Positions 23,461-34,079 of a DNA stretch of 64,000 nucleotides are shown piece by piece. Origin of the DNA: Ceratorhiza oryzae-sativae (taxonomy: Eukaryota; Basidiomycota; Agaricomycetes; Cantharellales; Ceratobasidiaceae); contig JARWMV010000232.1 of NCBI GenBank assembly GCA_030998015.1, positions 2,046,001 to 2,110,000 of the forward strand, in the 5' to 3' direction. Position 1 is the first letter of the stretch; every line of letters starts with the position of its first letter. The notes under the pieces are model-generated. The model did not search any database and was not told the DNA's origin. It saw nothing but the letters and a program-made list of their open reading frames with translations. Made by a program: the position numbers and the translations under genes.

Positions 23461-26400
23461 ATGCTCAGATCCCGACTACCAATTAGGAATACCCTTGGTC
23501 TACGGCGCGTTTCCTTGATCACACGAGGCCTCGCGTTTCCATCTCTCCGCCACATTTGCCCTTTCACAACGGCTGTGCAGTCAGTTTTCGGCGAGGATTC
23601 TCGTAGCTCCAAATTCTCTCTTTCGATGACTATCCCCACGGAACCGTTTGATACGGGCAATTTTGAGCTCTTGCAGCGAGTCAAGGTTGATTATGCAGAC
23701 ATCGAGGTACGCGGTTTTGCTATCGAGCGTTCACAGAACATATAAATTTTGTTTAGCTCACTAAATGGAGGAGCAAGAAGACGGGCTTGACCGTTCTGCA
23801 TGTCGACTATGATGGTGAGCAAATTGCCCACCTAGCTTGCCACTTTCTGATTTAGGGTCTATAGCTCCCATTGTCAAGGGATACTTCGTGTTAGCCACCG
23901 AAATATTCGATGATTCAGGGTGTCCGCACACGCTTGAACATCTGGTCTTCATGGGCTCCGAACAATATCCCTACAAAGGAGTTTTAGACAATCTCGCCAA
24001 CCGGGCGTTCTCTCAGGGTACAAACGCATGGACGGACACGGACCATACCGCGTACACGATTTCAACCGCTGGCGGGCAAGGATTCTTGCAACTGCTACCA
24101 GTGTATGTCGACCATATTTTGTATCCACGAATCACGGATGCAGATTTCGTGACCGAGGTGAGTCTCAATCGGGCCTTGGCTATCAAGCGATGTTAATCGG
24201 GCCTTTGCCTAAAGGTTCATCACATCAACTCCAAGGCGGAAGACGCTGGGGTTGTGTATAGTGAGATGCAAGGGCGACAAAATACTGCAGGTGACTTGAT
24301 GCATAACAAGTAAGTAGTGTTTGGTGATGTACAGATGGATGGCTAATGGACATACAAAGAATCCAAACACTGTTTAATCCCGATGGGAGTGGATACCGTA
24401 GCGAAACAGGCGGACTGATGGAAGCCTTGAGGGTGCTTAAGGTGGAACAAAGTGAGTCCGAGTCGTGCATTATCACTGGTCAATCACTAACCGCAACCAG
24501 TTCGGGACTATCACAAGTCTTACTACGTTCCACATAACCTTTGCCTTATCGTTTCGGGAAAACTGAAGACCCAAGAGTTGCTTCACGTCCTTCAGACCAA
24601 AGTGGAACCCAGTATTCTGGCCCATGGTCCAGCCCAAGGGCCAAACCCCCCTGGATGGAAGCGGCCATTTGTCGAGACAGCGAGCTCCAAGCAACCTAAC
24701 TTGAAAGGGGTGACTAGGGCGAGTGTTGATTTCCCCGAACAAGATGAGAGCGCTGGAGAGGTTGGAGTCTCTTTTCAAGGGCCGCCTCCCGCGGAATTTA
24801 CCGAGTCAAAAGTGAGCCGTATAGCATTATCAGCCCGTTGTACGAAAAAGCTAACGGGTATCACAGGCAATGGAGTTGCTCGGGCTTTACCTTACTGACT
24901 CGCCTGTTTCTCCTCTCACCAAAGAATATGTAGAAACGGCGAATCCGTTATGGTAGGGACCCTGCTACTTTGCACCCCCCCTCTCTTGATGCTGACCCAC
25001 TCTGTTTAACAGCACGTACATATATTGCGACATGGAAGAGCGTGCAACATTCACTACCCAAAATATTTATTTCGGCTCAGTTCCAACGGAACACCTAGAT
25101 GATTTACATTCTAAAGTAGTCAATAGCCTCAAGAGGATTGTTGAGGACGGTATAGACATGGAACGAATACGCTTGGTTATCAAGAGGGACAGGCTCAAGG
25201 TTAGGAGCTATTGGTATATGTAGATGCGCCGGCTGATGTTGGTGGTATGCAGCTGAAGAGCACTTTGGAATCAAGTGGGGGTGACGTATTCTCAAACGGG
25301 CTGATAAGCGGTAAGGCCCAGTATGTTGCATGAATCGAGCATATTTTTAAACGCTGTTCTAGAGTTCCTGTACGGCAAACCCGATGGGAGTGAGCTAGCA
25401 GAGACCGTTGCAGAAATGCAACGATACGACACTTTGGAGAAATGGACAGCCCAACAATGGGCTGACCTTTTGACTAAGTATGATTATTGTAGGCACCGCC
25501 ATTGACATTCCTGACCATGCCTAGGTACTGGATCAATGGCCCTTCGGTTGTGGTCGGTGCCAGGCCATCCGCTAAGCTTCAAGACAAATTGGAGAGTGAC
25601 GAGAAGGCCAGGATAGAAGCTCAAAAGAAGGCACTTGGACCTGACGGTCTTGCGAAGCTTGAAAGACAGCTAGAAGAAGCCAAGGCGGAACACGATAAAC
25701 CAATCCCAATGGACATGCTTACTAGCTTCCCAGTGCCTGATGTATCCAGCATTTCTTGGATACCTGTCCAGAGCGCCAAGAACAACCCATTCGATAGAAA
25801 CGGGACGGTCAACGGTGGCGCGGATCGTTCTGCATTGCAGAAACATCTTGACGCTGATCCCGTCCCTTTACCCTACTTTGTTCAATATGATCATGTGCAC
25901 GTGAGTAATATGACACCTGTTCAGCTGGTGGTTATTGACCAAGCATTGTAGTCGGACTTTGTCACTATTAGCGCATGGATATCCACCACGACCTTGCCCG
26001 CTCACTTGCGTCCGTAAGTCTATCATTTGCTATTTCAAGTCACATTACTCATAACTTGTCCAGATATATTGGATTATATCTGGGGTCCTTCTTTGCTCTC
26101 CAGTGACTCAAGCGGATGGAATCAAGCTATCTCATGAAGAATTGATCAAGAAGCTTGATGAGGTATCTGTTGCATATGAAGCGGATTGCGGAGTGAATGG
26201 CTACTTCGCCGATACTATTCGCGTTGCTATCAAAGCTGAGCTATCACAGTATGGCACCATCATTGGTTTGCTACGGGACCTCTTGTATGCTCCCGAATAT
26301 ACCAAAGACCGGTAGGTTACCATACCATACCACCTACCACCCCGGCTAATTAATTTTCTGAAGCCTTGAAGTCAATGTTGCCAAGATTCTGCAATCATTG

Positions 26401-27788
26401 CCAGAGCAAAAACGGGATGGTAACACTATCATGCAGTCCGTTTCCAACTCACTGGTGTTCGAGACGTCCAAGTCCGTTTCGAACGCCGGAAGCATCACCA
26501 CTCAGATGGAATTTGTTCCCGAGTTGGCGAAGCGACTGCAAGAAAATCCCGAGGAAGTTATCAAACATATGAAAGAGTTTAGGGAGCACGGTGAGTGTGC
26601 CATGTATGTGTACAGTTCGTCCAATAGTGTATATTCGACTCGCAACAGTCACGAACGGTAGTGGTATGCGATTTTCCGTAACCGGAAACATCTTGTCTTT
26701 GAAGCGGCCCCGTTCTGCATGGAAAGAATGCTTCGAGAATATCAAGGTACTGGAGTCGAAGTAAAGCTATGTGTGTATGCTAACACAGCCTTAAGGTTGA
26801 TCACCTTGACCCTATCTCTTGGTCCAAGGATGTGCTTTCGTCGATGGGAAAAAATCCGAGCAAAAAGGTAGAACCGGCTGTGGAATATCTTCTCGTTATT
26901 TGTGGCTTAACTATAGCTAGGCCATCATAGTTTCGCTACCGACCATCGAGAGCTCTTACGCAACACATACCTCCAAGTCTATTGTTGGGTTTGATCATCC
27001 AGAATACCCGGCCCTTCGTGTGGCTTGTGAAGTACTAGATGGCACGGAAAGCTTCTTGTGGAAACTCATTCGAGGCAGTGGTCTCGCTTACGGAGCAAAC
27101 ATGTCGCTAGATGTTGAAGCAGGACATTTAAGTTTCACTTTGTATCGGGTGAGTGATAGCCTGCAACTAGTGTCGGTGAACCAGTTGCTAAAATTTCCCT
27201 ACCCGCTGAAAAGGCCCCAGACAGCTATAAGGGATTCCAGGCTGGCGCGAAGGCTGTTCAGGGCTGGTGGATGGCTCAGTGAGTAATCCTGCGCCTCCCT
27301 ACTATAACGCCTAGAACCCAATCAAACGCATATTTCACTAGATTGAGTTAAACGAAACCGCATTGGATGCAGCCAAGAGCAGCCTAGTGTTCTCGTTAAC
27401 CCGAAGGGTATCGTCTCCAGGAAAAGCGGTACGTCAGTTCTAGATGTCCAAAGAACCTCAGACCAATGCTCGTAATTAACAGGGGCTGGATTCATTTGTA
27501 AACCAAGTCTTGAAAAACGTACCACAAGACCATGGGCGCCAACTTTTAGCGAGTATTCAAGCGGTGACGTTGGACAGCGTACGAGAAGCCCTGAAAACCC
27601 ACATTTTACCCTTGTTTGATCCAACAACTTCCATCGCCGTTATTGCAAGTGCGCCCTCGAAGGTGACAGATATCGCGGATGGGCTGAAGAGTTCTGGATT
27701 CGAGGTAGAGATTCGATCTCTTGATATTTCTGAAGATGAAGAACAGGATGGTTCAGGTAGTGAAAGTGGGAGCTCTGCCAGTTCGTAG
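23461..27788 (+). CDS. M16-family zinc metalloprotease (Sdd3/YOL098C, C05D11.1-like)
   Basis: Large inverzincin peptidase related to presequence protease Cym1. The zinc motif is plain: IFDDSGCPHTLEHLVFMGSE with HxxEH, then TNAWTDTDHTAYTISTAG. The glutamate downstream lies in EDAGVVYSEMQGRQNT. Later exons carry the non-catalytic M16 half (KAIIVSLPTIESSYATHTS region, LWKLIRGSGLAYGANMSLD, FVNQVLKNVPQDHGRQLLAS). The tail is acidic and serine-rich (DISEDEEQDGSGSESGSS). About 16 introns. Two starts are possible: ATG 23461, giving an Arg-rich, acid-free leader (MLRSRLPIRNTLGLRRVSL), or ATG 23626 (MTIPTEPFDTGNFELLQRVK), which matches the usual start of cytosolic relatives. I give the longer one and note both. 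Confidence 0.88.
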
Positions 27789-28017
27789 ATGAAGCCGTAG
27801 AGTACAAATAGTAACATCCGTGTTTTAATCGCAAATCGACATCAAATGTTTCACGCTAAGTTGGCCACATAAACATTGGGAAACATATTGCCGCGTGGCT
27901 TGCACACGAATGAACAGACTCTGTTGGACCCTAAGATGTCGCAAATATGACAAAATATAAATACCGCGTATCCCTGTTCCTGTTAGCCATCTTTCCTTCT
28001 GTCAACCACCACAAGCC

Positions 28018-29070
28018 ATGCCTGTCTATGTCCAGCGTCCCGCCCCTGCGTTCACTGCCACTGCTGTCGAGGACGGCGCGTTCAAGCAAATCTCCTTGTC
28101 GGATTACTTGGGAAAATGGTGAGAAGTCAGATACCTAACGTGCTTTACCGCCCTATTAACATATGCTCGCCAGGGTCGTTCTCTTCTTCTGGCCAATGGA
28201 CTTCACGTACGTTTAAGCTCCAGTTATATATGTTCATTGTGCTGATTTGCTCTCTAGTTTTGTATGCCCGACCGAAATTCTTGCCTTCAACCGCGCACTG
28301 CCGAAGTTCCAGGAACTGGGCGCTCAGCTCATTGGTCAGACTCCACTGCTTTTGTTGGCACTAATAGTGCACTCATTCGATTCTTGACTCTTGATAGGCG
28401 TTTCAACCGACTCTGAGTATGCTCATTTGGCATGGTCCAACACACCTGCCAAGGCTGGTGGGATTGGCCCTGACATGAAAATTACGCTCGTGTCAGACAA
28501 GAGCCACAAAATGTCTCGCGATTATGGTGTGCTAATTGAGGATGAAGGCATTGCGCTCCGCGGGCTGTTCATCATCGACCCGAAAGGCATTCTCAGGTAT
28601 GTACATCCTTATCTCCTCGGCTTTGGAGGTGCTTATTCGTGGACAGGCAAATAACAATTAACGATCTTCCTGTCGGACGTTCAGTGGATGAGACCATTCG
28701 TCTACTAGAGGCATTCCAGTACACGGTGCGTGATGTCGACGTGCCCTGATGTGTCGCAAAGCCGTAGTATTGACGCCACGTCTCCGTTGGCTCGTAACTT
28801 GGTTTCTTTACAAATAGGAAGGTAAGCTGCGTTCACGTTCCGCAGCTTCGAGCTTCTAACTGACTCAACTGCCACCCATTCACAGAGCACGGTGAGGTTT
28901 GCCCGGCCAACTGGAACAAGGGTGATCACACCATCAAGCCTGACCCGACCAACTCACTCGAGTACTTCGCTGCCGTGAACGCTCAAGATGTCCAGATGAC
29001 CAATGGATCGGCCAAGAAGCGCGCAGCGGAAGTTGATGATGCTTCGTCTAAAAAGGCAAAAGCTCACTAA
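28018..29070 (+). CDS. Typical 2-Cys peroxiredoxin (Tsa1/AhpC-like) with C-terminal extension
   Basis: Thioredoxin peroxidase that reduces H2O2 and peroxynitrite. Spliced exons give [36 protein letters not shown] with the peroxidatic Cys, a GGIG loop (GGLG in sensitive eukaryotic enzymes), and HGEVCPANW with the resolving Cys. EYF follows near the usual C-terminus, the YF motif linked to hyperoxidation sensitivity. Beyond this lies an unusual tail of about 28 residues ending [18 protein letters not shown], basic at both ends like a bipartite nuclear signal. The frame requires a 4-nt exon at 28818-28821. ATG 28018 is the only sensible start. Confidence 0.93.
28818..28821 (+). other. 4-nt microexon in the peroxiredoxin gene
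   Basis: GAAG between CAAATAG and GTAAGCTG. Splicing ...TAC ACG | GAAG | AGCACGGTGAG gives Y-T-E-E-H-G-E-V-C-P, the conserved context of the resolving cysteine. Skipping it shifts the frame before that cysteine. Confidence 0.8.
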
Positions 29071-29163
29071 GCCATGTTCGTCCCAGTAGCCTGATAGCCC
29101 AATCAAATAAATTACGATTTGTTTAATACACCACAATGCTTGCTTTTCTAATTGTTGCTGATG

Positions 29164-30704
29164 CTAAGGCTCTGTGGAGTTGGTACCTAACGGCTGGACC
29201 AGCGTATTATCTGCATCGCCAGGTCTGAGCTCAACGTTGTCCAAGAAATCATTAGCAACCAAAAACCTAATGGCTTGTGAGAGGTTGGACACGGTAGCCT
29301 GAATATCAGGCTCCAATAACTTGAAAAGAGCATTTGGTCAACCCATTCCACAACATCAAAAAGGAAGGAGCGTACATTGCGCAAGAGGTTTGGCCTTCGG
29401 TTAAAAGGGTTATATGCAGTCTTAGGTGGCTGAGAGGGACGTTTTTTGAACGGCTGCACCTTGGCCTGCTGCGAAATAGCAGTCTAATAACTTAGTTAGA
29501 CATGCTCGCGATAAAACTTGATCTACCCACAGGTTCGATTGTCCTCGTTGGTTCTTCAGCCTTGGCGTTTTCCGGCTCCACGCCCATGTTGGTATTTTGA
29601 TTTGGGGCTAGTTTGGACGACACTGCATCCTCTATTGGGTCCATATCTGACCCGGAGCTTCCTTCGAATCCGTATTTGAGCTCGAGCCTGAGTCCAGGCC
29701 CGAATCCAAATCCGAGCTTGAGGCTGCAAGGGAGCCCAACAGTGACTTGTCGCCAAGGTTGGAGCTATCAGAAGCCAAAGGAGTCGATGGAGTGACACTG
29801 GTACCACCCCTACGCCGTTCCCTGTCTCTCCCTGCACCCTGTAGCCTCCCAGTCCGACATAATCAGAATGTTCCTTTGGTCTTGTGCTTGGAGTTGGGTT
29901 GCGCTGGATTCCGCCAATATCTCTGCCTCTTCCACGGCCTCGGCCTCGTCCGCGCTGCATGGTCCCTCTGTTATTGCTAATGTTCGAATCGGAACGATGG
30001 GGCCTCTGTGTATCGGTGACTATTTGGCCTCGCTCAAGAGCCTCCCGTCGAGCTGAACCTATCGAACCGTGTAGCTTGACAGTCTATGTGATTTTGAATT
30101 TGTAGCTCACTTTATCTGCTATTCGCTTAGCTGATGGCCAGCGCTGCTTTCTTGCCTCTAGCCATGCTGCAATTGCCTCAGGTGAATCCAGCTTTGTATC
30201 CGTTCCCAGGATAGCAACAGAGCTGAACGGATCAGGCCATGAAAGTGCACATTGAATAGCCGAACTCACCCGTTTCCGCGAAACTGTGCTTCTTCGTCGA
30301 CGTAGGCGTCGTCTCCGGTATCTTCAGATCCTTGCCCCTCTTACGTTTCTTTTGCCCTTGATTTTCTTCCCACCCGAGCGGGAATATTAAATGCCTGTCC
30401 ATTCGTGGACCTCGACCTCTCTTTGTGACCCTGCGAATAGACAGCCTTCATATGTGCAGCGCACAGGACCAACACGATTCCTCATGTGAGCATGAATAAG
30501 AGACGCCATAGGCTGGTTACGTGCAAAACCAGGCGATGGAATAGTGATTTGCATAGGCTGTACCGTAGCAGGCTGTGCATAGTATCCCCCATGTGCATAG
30601 TAGGCATTGGCATAGTGGGGTTGCATGTTGGTCCCAGAGCTGTTCGTGTTCAAATTATATTGGGTGTTCGGCAGAGCATTTCCGTGTTTTTTGTTCCAAG
30701 CCAT
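29164..30704 (-). CDS. NUFIP1/Rsa1-like box C/D snoRNP assembly factor
   Basis: NUFIP1 (Rsa1 in yeast) bridges the R2TP chaperone to Snu13 and core proteins during box C/D snoRNP and U4 biogenesis. The first exon (MAWNKKHGNALPNTQ...) leads to a C2H2-like finger, VRCTYEGCLFAGSQREVEVH, as in NUFIP1. A later exon holds LGTDTKLDSPEAIAAWLEAR and KQRWPSAKRIADK, which is the NUFIP1 conserved domain. Next come an RGRGRGRGRD run and FKKRPSQPPKTAYNPFNRRP. The final exon is LLEPDIQATVSNLSQAIRFL ... NDFLDNVELRPGDA, the C-terminal block typical of the fungal proteins. Ends tail-to-tail with the peroxiredoxin, 93 bp between stops. Confidence 0.85.
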
Positions 30705-31129
30705 AGTTTTGTAAGGACACAAGTTAGAAGTTTTGGAACGGAAGAGACCAGCAACAGGTACAGCCGACCACAAGGTGAGCCAATCAAGATTTTTAGACCT
30801 TTGCCATGTGGCTGTGCACTATTGATCATTACATAGTCACGAAGGTCCTTGCTGCTAACCATATGCTCGACAGCCAGTGGCACATTCACTTTTGGATCCA
30901 TTAACTCTGCAAAGATTAAAATTCTTGCTGAAGCGTTTGTCCGCCGCATAGTTGGACAGTTTGTATTGTTCAACTCCGAACTCATGCGCGGCCCAAGCTC
31001 CTGCACGTCTCGGATAGAGCTGCGCCTTTTGTTTCAAGTATATCATGTCGCATTCCTCTTATTTAACAACTGCTGGCATCTTGAATGTCATCCTCCGGTA
31101 GCCTTTATGACATGGACACGGGTAAGCAG
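30705..31129. other. Intergenic stretch upstream of the NUFIP1-like gene
   Basis: 425 bp. Short frames on both strands have no recognisable content. May hold an upstream exon of the hypothetical gene at 31130. Confidence 0.35.
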
Positions 31130-31952
31130 ACAGCATTGTGTACCCCATTGACGACTTTCGGGATGACAATTCTGAGATGGGCGGCCTCCAGACTCGTAGA
31201 ACCCGGCTTACGGAGTATACTATGGCTATGATTACATCGCATGTAGCAGTATGTATGTGTGGGCATGAGCTCTATAAATTTCGTTAATTCACACTAACGA
31301 AATTCCCAAATCTCCCGACAACAGAATATCTTCGAGAGGTCAACGGACGAATGCTCCCACTTAGTGAAAATCTTCCATTTCTCTTTCTGGTGGATAATGT
31401 GGAGGCCTGTCGCCTAATGATCGAACGTATCGTGCTCAAACTGCTGCTGAGAGGAAACAAATATGGACCAATACGGGAAGTCTTGGGCGAGAAGCGAAAA
31501 CACGTCTCAGATCTCATCACAGGTGAGGGTTGTTGGTGTCTGTGTGGCTACGGTGGCGACCGTTCAGGCATAGGTTGACCTGAGGTTTTAGGCTACCATG
31601 CTACTGTTACGGTTAATATCTCGGCTATGCCCCCAACCTCATGTGCGGATGTCGGCGCCCTTTTTAGAGTTCTAAGGATGGTCGCTGAACTTCGCGATGT
31701 TAATTGTACGAGCGTCGACAACACGCCCTCGTTCCACATGCTCGGTGTACCAACACACCCGGATACGAGATCCTGGAAATACATTGTGTCCTTAAACCTG
31801 GTCGCCTTTTCTCTTTGACAACTTTCATAATAATATTCAGGAAGCATCAACGGAATATCCCAGTGTTGAGGAGGCCACTCCGTGTATTATTCACGCGCTT
31901 CGGATCGCCCGCGACATATTTGGCAAGCAACAGGCCTACGCGTGTGCGTGTT
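31130..31952 (+). CDS. Possible small multi-exon gene of unknown function (5' end unresolved)
   Basis: Four protein-like blocks on one strand join through plausible GT-AG introns: IDDFRDDNSEMGGLQTRR...MAMITSHVA; NGRMLPLSENLPFLFLVD and IERIVLKLLLRGNKYGPI; then, after an intron ending near 31591, YHATVTVNISAMPPTSCADV ... GVPTHPDTRSWKYI; then EASTEYPSVEEATPCIIHAL and RIARDIFGKQQ before a stop at 31952. The last two junctions keep frame (phase 1 and phase 0). No ATG-led first exon is clear, and the junction between the first two blocks is uncertain. I recognise no family. It may be a real short gene or a decayed remnant. Confidence 0.35.
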
Positions 31953-32450
31953 GAGATGTCCCCCCCCTCCCAATCACTGGACCCGGGTTTTATTACCTGG
32001 GATGGTGTAGAAGGCTTGGACAAATGTCCACATCGTTTTACGTCTACCCGCGCGGAATCGAAAGTAGCCCTACTGGGACTTGGCAACCAGGCCCTCGATC
32101 ACACGAGTCTAGGCAGCCCATCCAGCAGTTACGGGTTCATACATAGATAAACCTACGTCTGATGGTTATTAATGGCGGATCAAGCGAGTCTGAGGCGGGT
32201 GAACTGTAGGTAGTGTAGTTTGTGAACTGCTGGAAGCAGAGTTCGGGGAAATCTATGGCAAGTACAGTGTATCATGTGTGTTTGACCCGGCGTAGAGGGT
32301 GTAGGCGTTGTAATCCAGTTAGGTAGCATATAGCCAGGCTTGAATACAACATACAAAGGCGAGCGATCTATAGTGTACAGGCGACAGCAATGAGAAGTAC
32401 AAAACTGAAGAAGTACAACGTAAAACAGACCAAAAATAGAAAGAACTAGC
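31953..32450. other. Intergenic stretch between hypothetical gene and SNF4
   Basis: 498 bp with no supported gene. Frames here are short and unlike protein. Confidence 0.35.
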
Positions 32451-33755
32451 TTAGGTTGATGGCTGGGGTTCGTCGCTCCCTAACTGTTGGGCTGGTGTCG
32501 ACTGGGGACTGATGGATTCCAAGTTCTCGCCAACAACATATTTGAGAACGTCACTCAAGGTGATGATACCAGCTAGACGGCCCTTTTGTCCATCCTCGCC
32601 TTCCACAACAACAAGGCGATGAACACGGCGTTGTCGGACGAGTGCCAGGAGCGAGGCTAGGCTATCAGAAGGCGTACATGTGATGACTCCAGGGAAGTCA
32701 GGGGCGCGGTGGGCAAGCGCGGCAGCAATAGTCAAATCAAGCGACTTGTACTCGCCCAACCGGACTAGGGTCTAGCCATGCGCATTTAGTCAAAGTACAT
32801 GAACACAATCTCGGATACTCACGATCACGTCTACCGTTTCGTAGAGATTTACCACGATGCCGTTCTCATCGATAATAGGAACAGCGCTAATTCCTCGTTC
32901 ACTGAACATATGAACCACATCAAATACTCGAGTAGTAAGTGTCGCAGTGGCGATCGGGTGGAAAGGGTTGTCGTTCTGTGGGTCAACATAAGTTCCAATC
33001 CCGAGGGAGCGAAGTGACATGTGAAGGTGAATAATGTCTCGACACTGCCATGTAACATCGGGAAGAGATGAGTGGCGATCAAGCGGACGATACAAATCGG
33101 GCATACGTTGATAGCAATGAACTTGAGGACTCGATATTGGGTCAAGACAGAAAGCACAACTTGATCCCCCGTTTGTTCATCATGGTCAAGCAGAGGAAGG
33201 CGGCGGGCGTGAGTTTGAATGAGTAATTTGCAAGCATCGTAGAGTGGCCTGAGCGGGTGAACGGAATGAAGAGGTGGTGGGGGAACTTTGAGTTCTCGCT
33301 CAATTCTCCGAAGCGACTCGAGTCGAAAATGTTCGACGTCTGCCGCAGCGTTGTCGTACGATGACGTATGGTAGTAATACTGAATTAAATGAATGATATC
33401 TGCCACGGTAAACATTCCCGCAAAGCGTGAGGTATCACTATCCCAAAGAGGGGCCGATACCACACCTAATAACCAGTTAGTGGGCCAGATTTGATATAGC
33501 AAAGGACGCACCATTTAGGAGCAAAGCACCCAAAGCCTTCTTGACCTCGAGCTTTGTATCCAAGACAATCAGACGAAAGCTGACGGGAAACACATCATAA
33601 GACGAGCGACCATTTAGGAATGCACGGATATTGTTGAGTGCCAAGTTGTGGGTTTCTGGAGTCTGTGGATGGGGCAATGTAGATATCGCTCTTGGTCTCC
33701 GTGGAGGAACCGAACCTCGCCGTCGAGTCATTTTGACATTGGGTGATGTGGACAT
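32451..33755 (-). CDS. SNF4: AMPK gamma subunit (Snf4), four CBS domains
   Basis: Nucleotide-sensing regulatory subunit of the SNF1/AMPK kinase. Starts MSTSPNVKMTRRRGSVPPRR, then NIRAFLNGRSSYDVFPVSFR opens CBS1 and VVSAPLWDSDTSRFAGMFTV closes it, followed by ADIIHLIQYYY. CBS2 contains RRLPLLDHDEQTGDQVVLSV and LTQYRVLKFIA. CBS3 holds TRVFDVVHMFSERGISAVPI and IDENGIVVNLYETVDVI. CBS4 contains HRLVVVEGEDGQKGRLAGII and TLSDVLKYVVG. Four introns, frame intact, usual length of about 380 residues. It lies downstream of, and on the same strand as, the cAMP phosphodiesterase gene, another glucose-signalling component. Confidence 0.94.
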
Positions 33756-34079
33756 TGTAGGGAAGGGGGTTGAAAAGTATTTGAATAGGGGTGTCACGCG
33801 GTCTTTTCACACGCACGGTCCCTTGTGGCGCTTATTGATAGACAATATGGCTATGTAGTTCAATTCATGCGGACAGCCTGACTATCGAAAAACATATACA
33901 CATGAAATCATACATAGACTGACACAAGGTACCCAAGAAATGTTCAAAGCTACACGAAATGTTGATCACGAAAAGAACAAGGAGCAAGGGACAACGAGAA
34001 GGACCGAACCACGAACCGCAATACCAAGGTATAGCATCGAACAACAAGAAAGGATACGAGCCGGGGAGGGGGGGGGGAA
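33756..34079. other. Intergenic stretch between PDE and SNF4
   Basis: 324 bp. Begins just beyond a poly-G run (about 34068-34077) at the PDE stop. Must hold the PDE 3' end and the SNF4 promoter. Confidence 0.4.
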
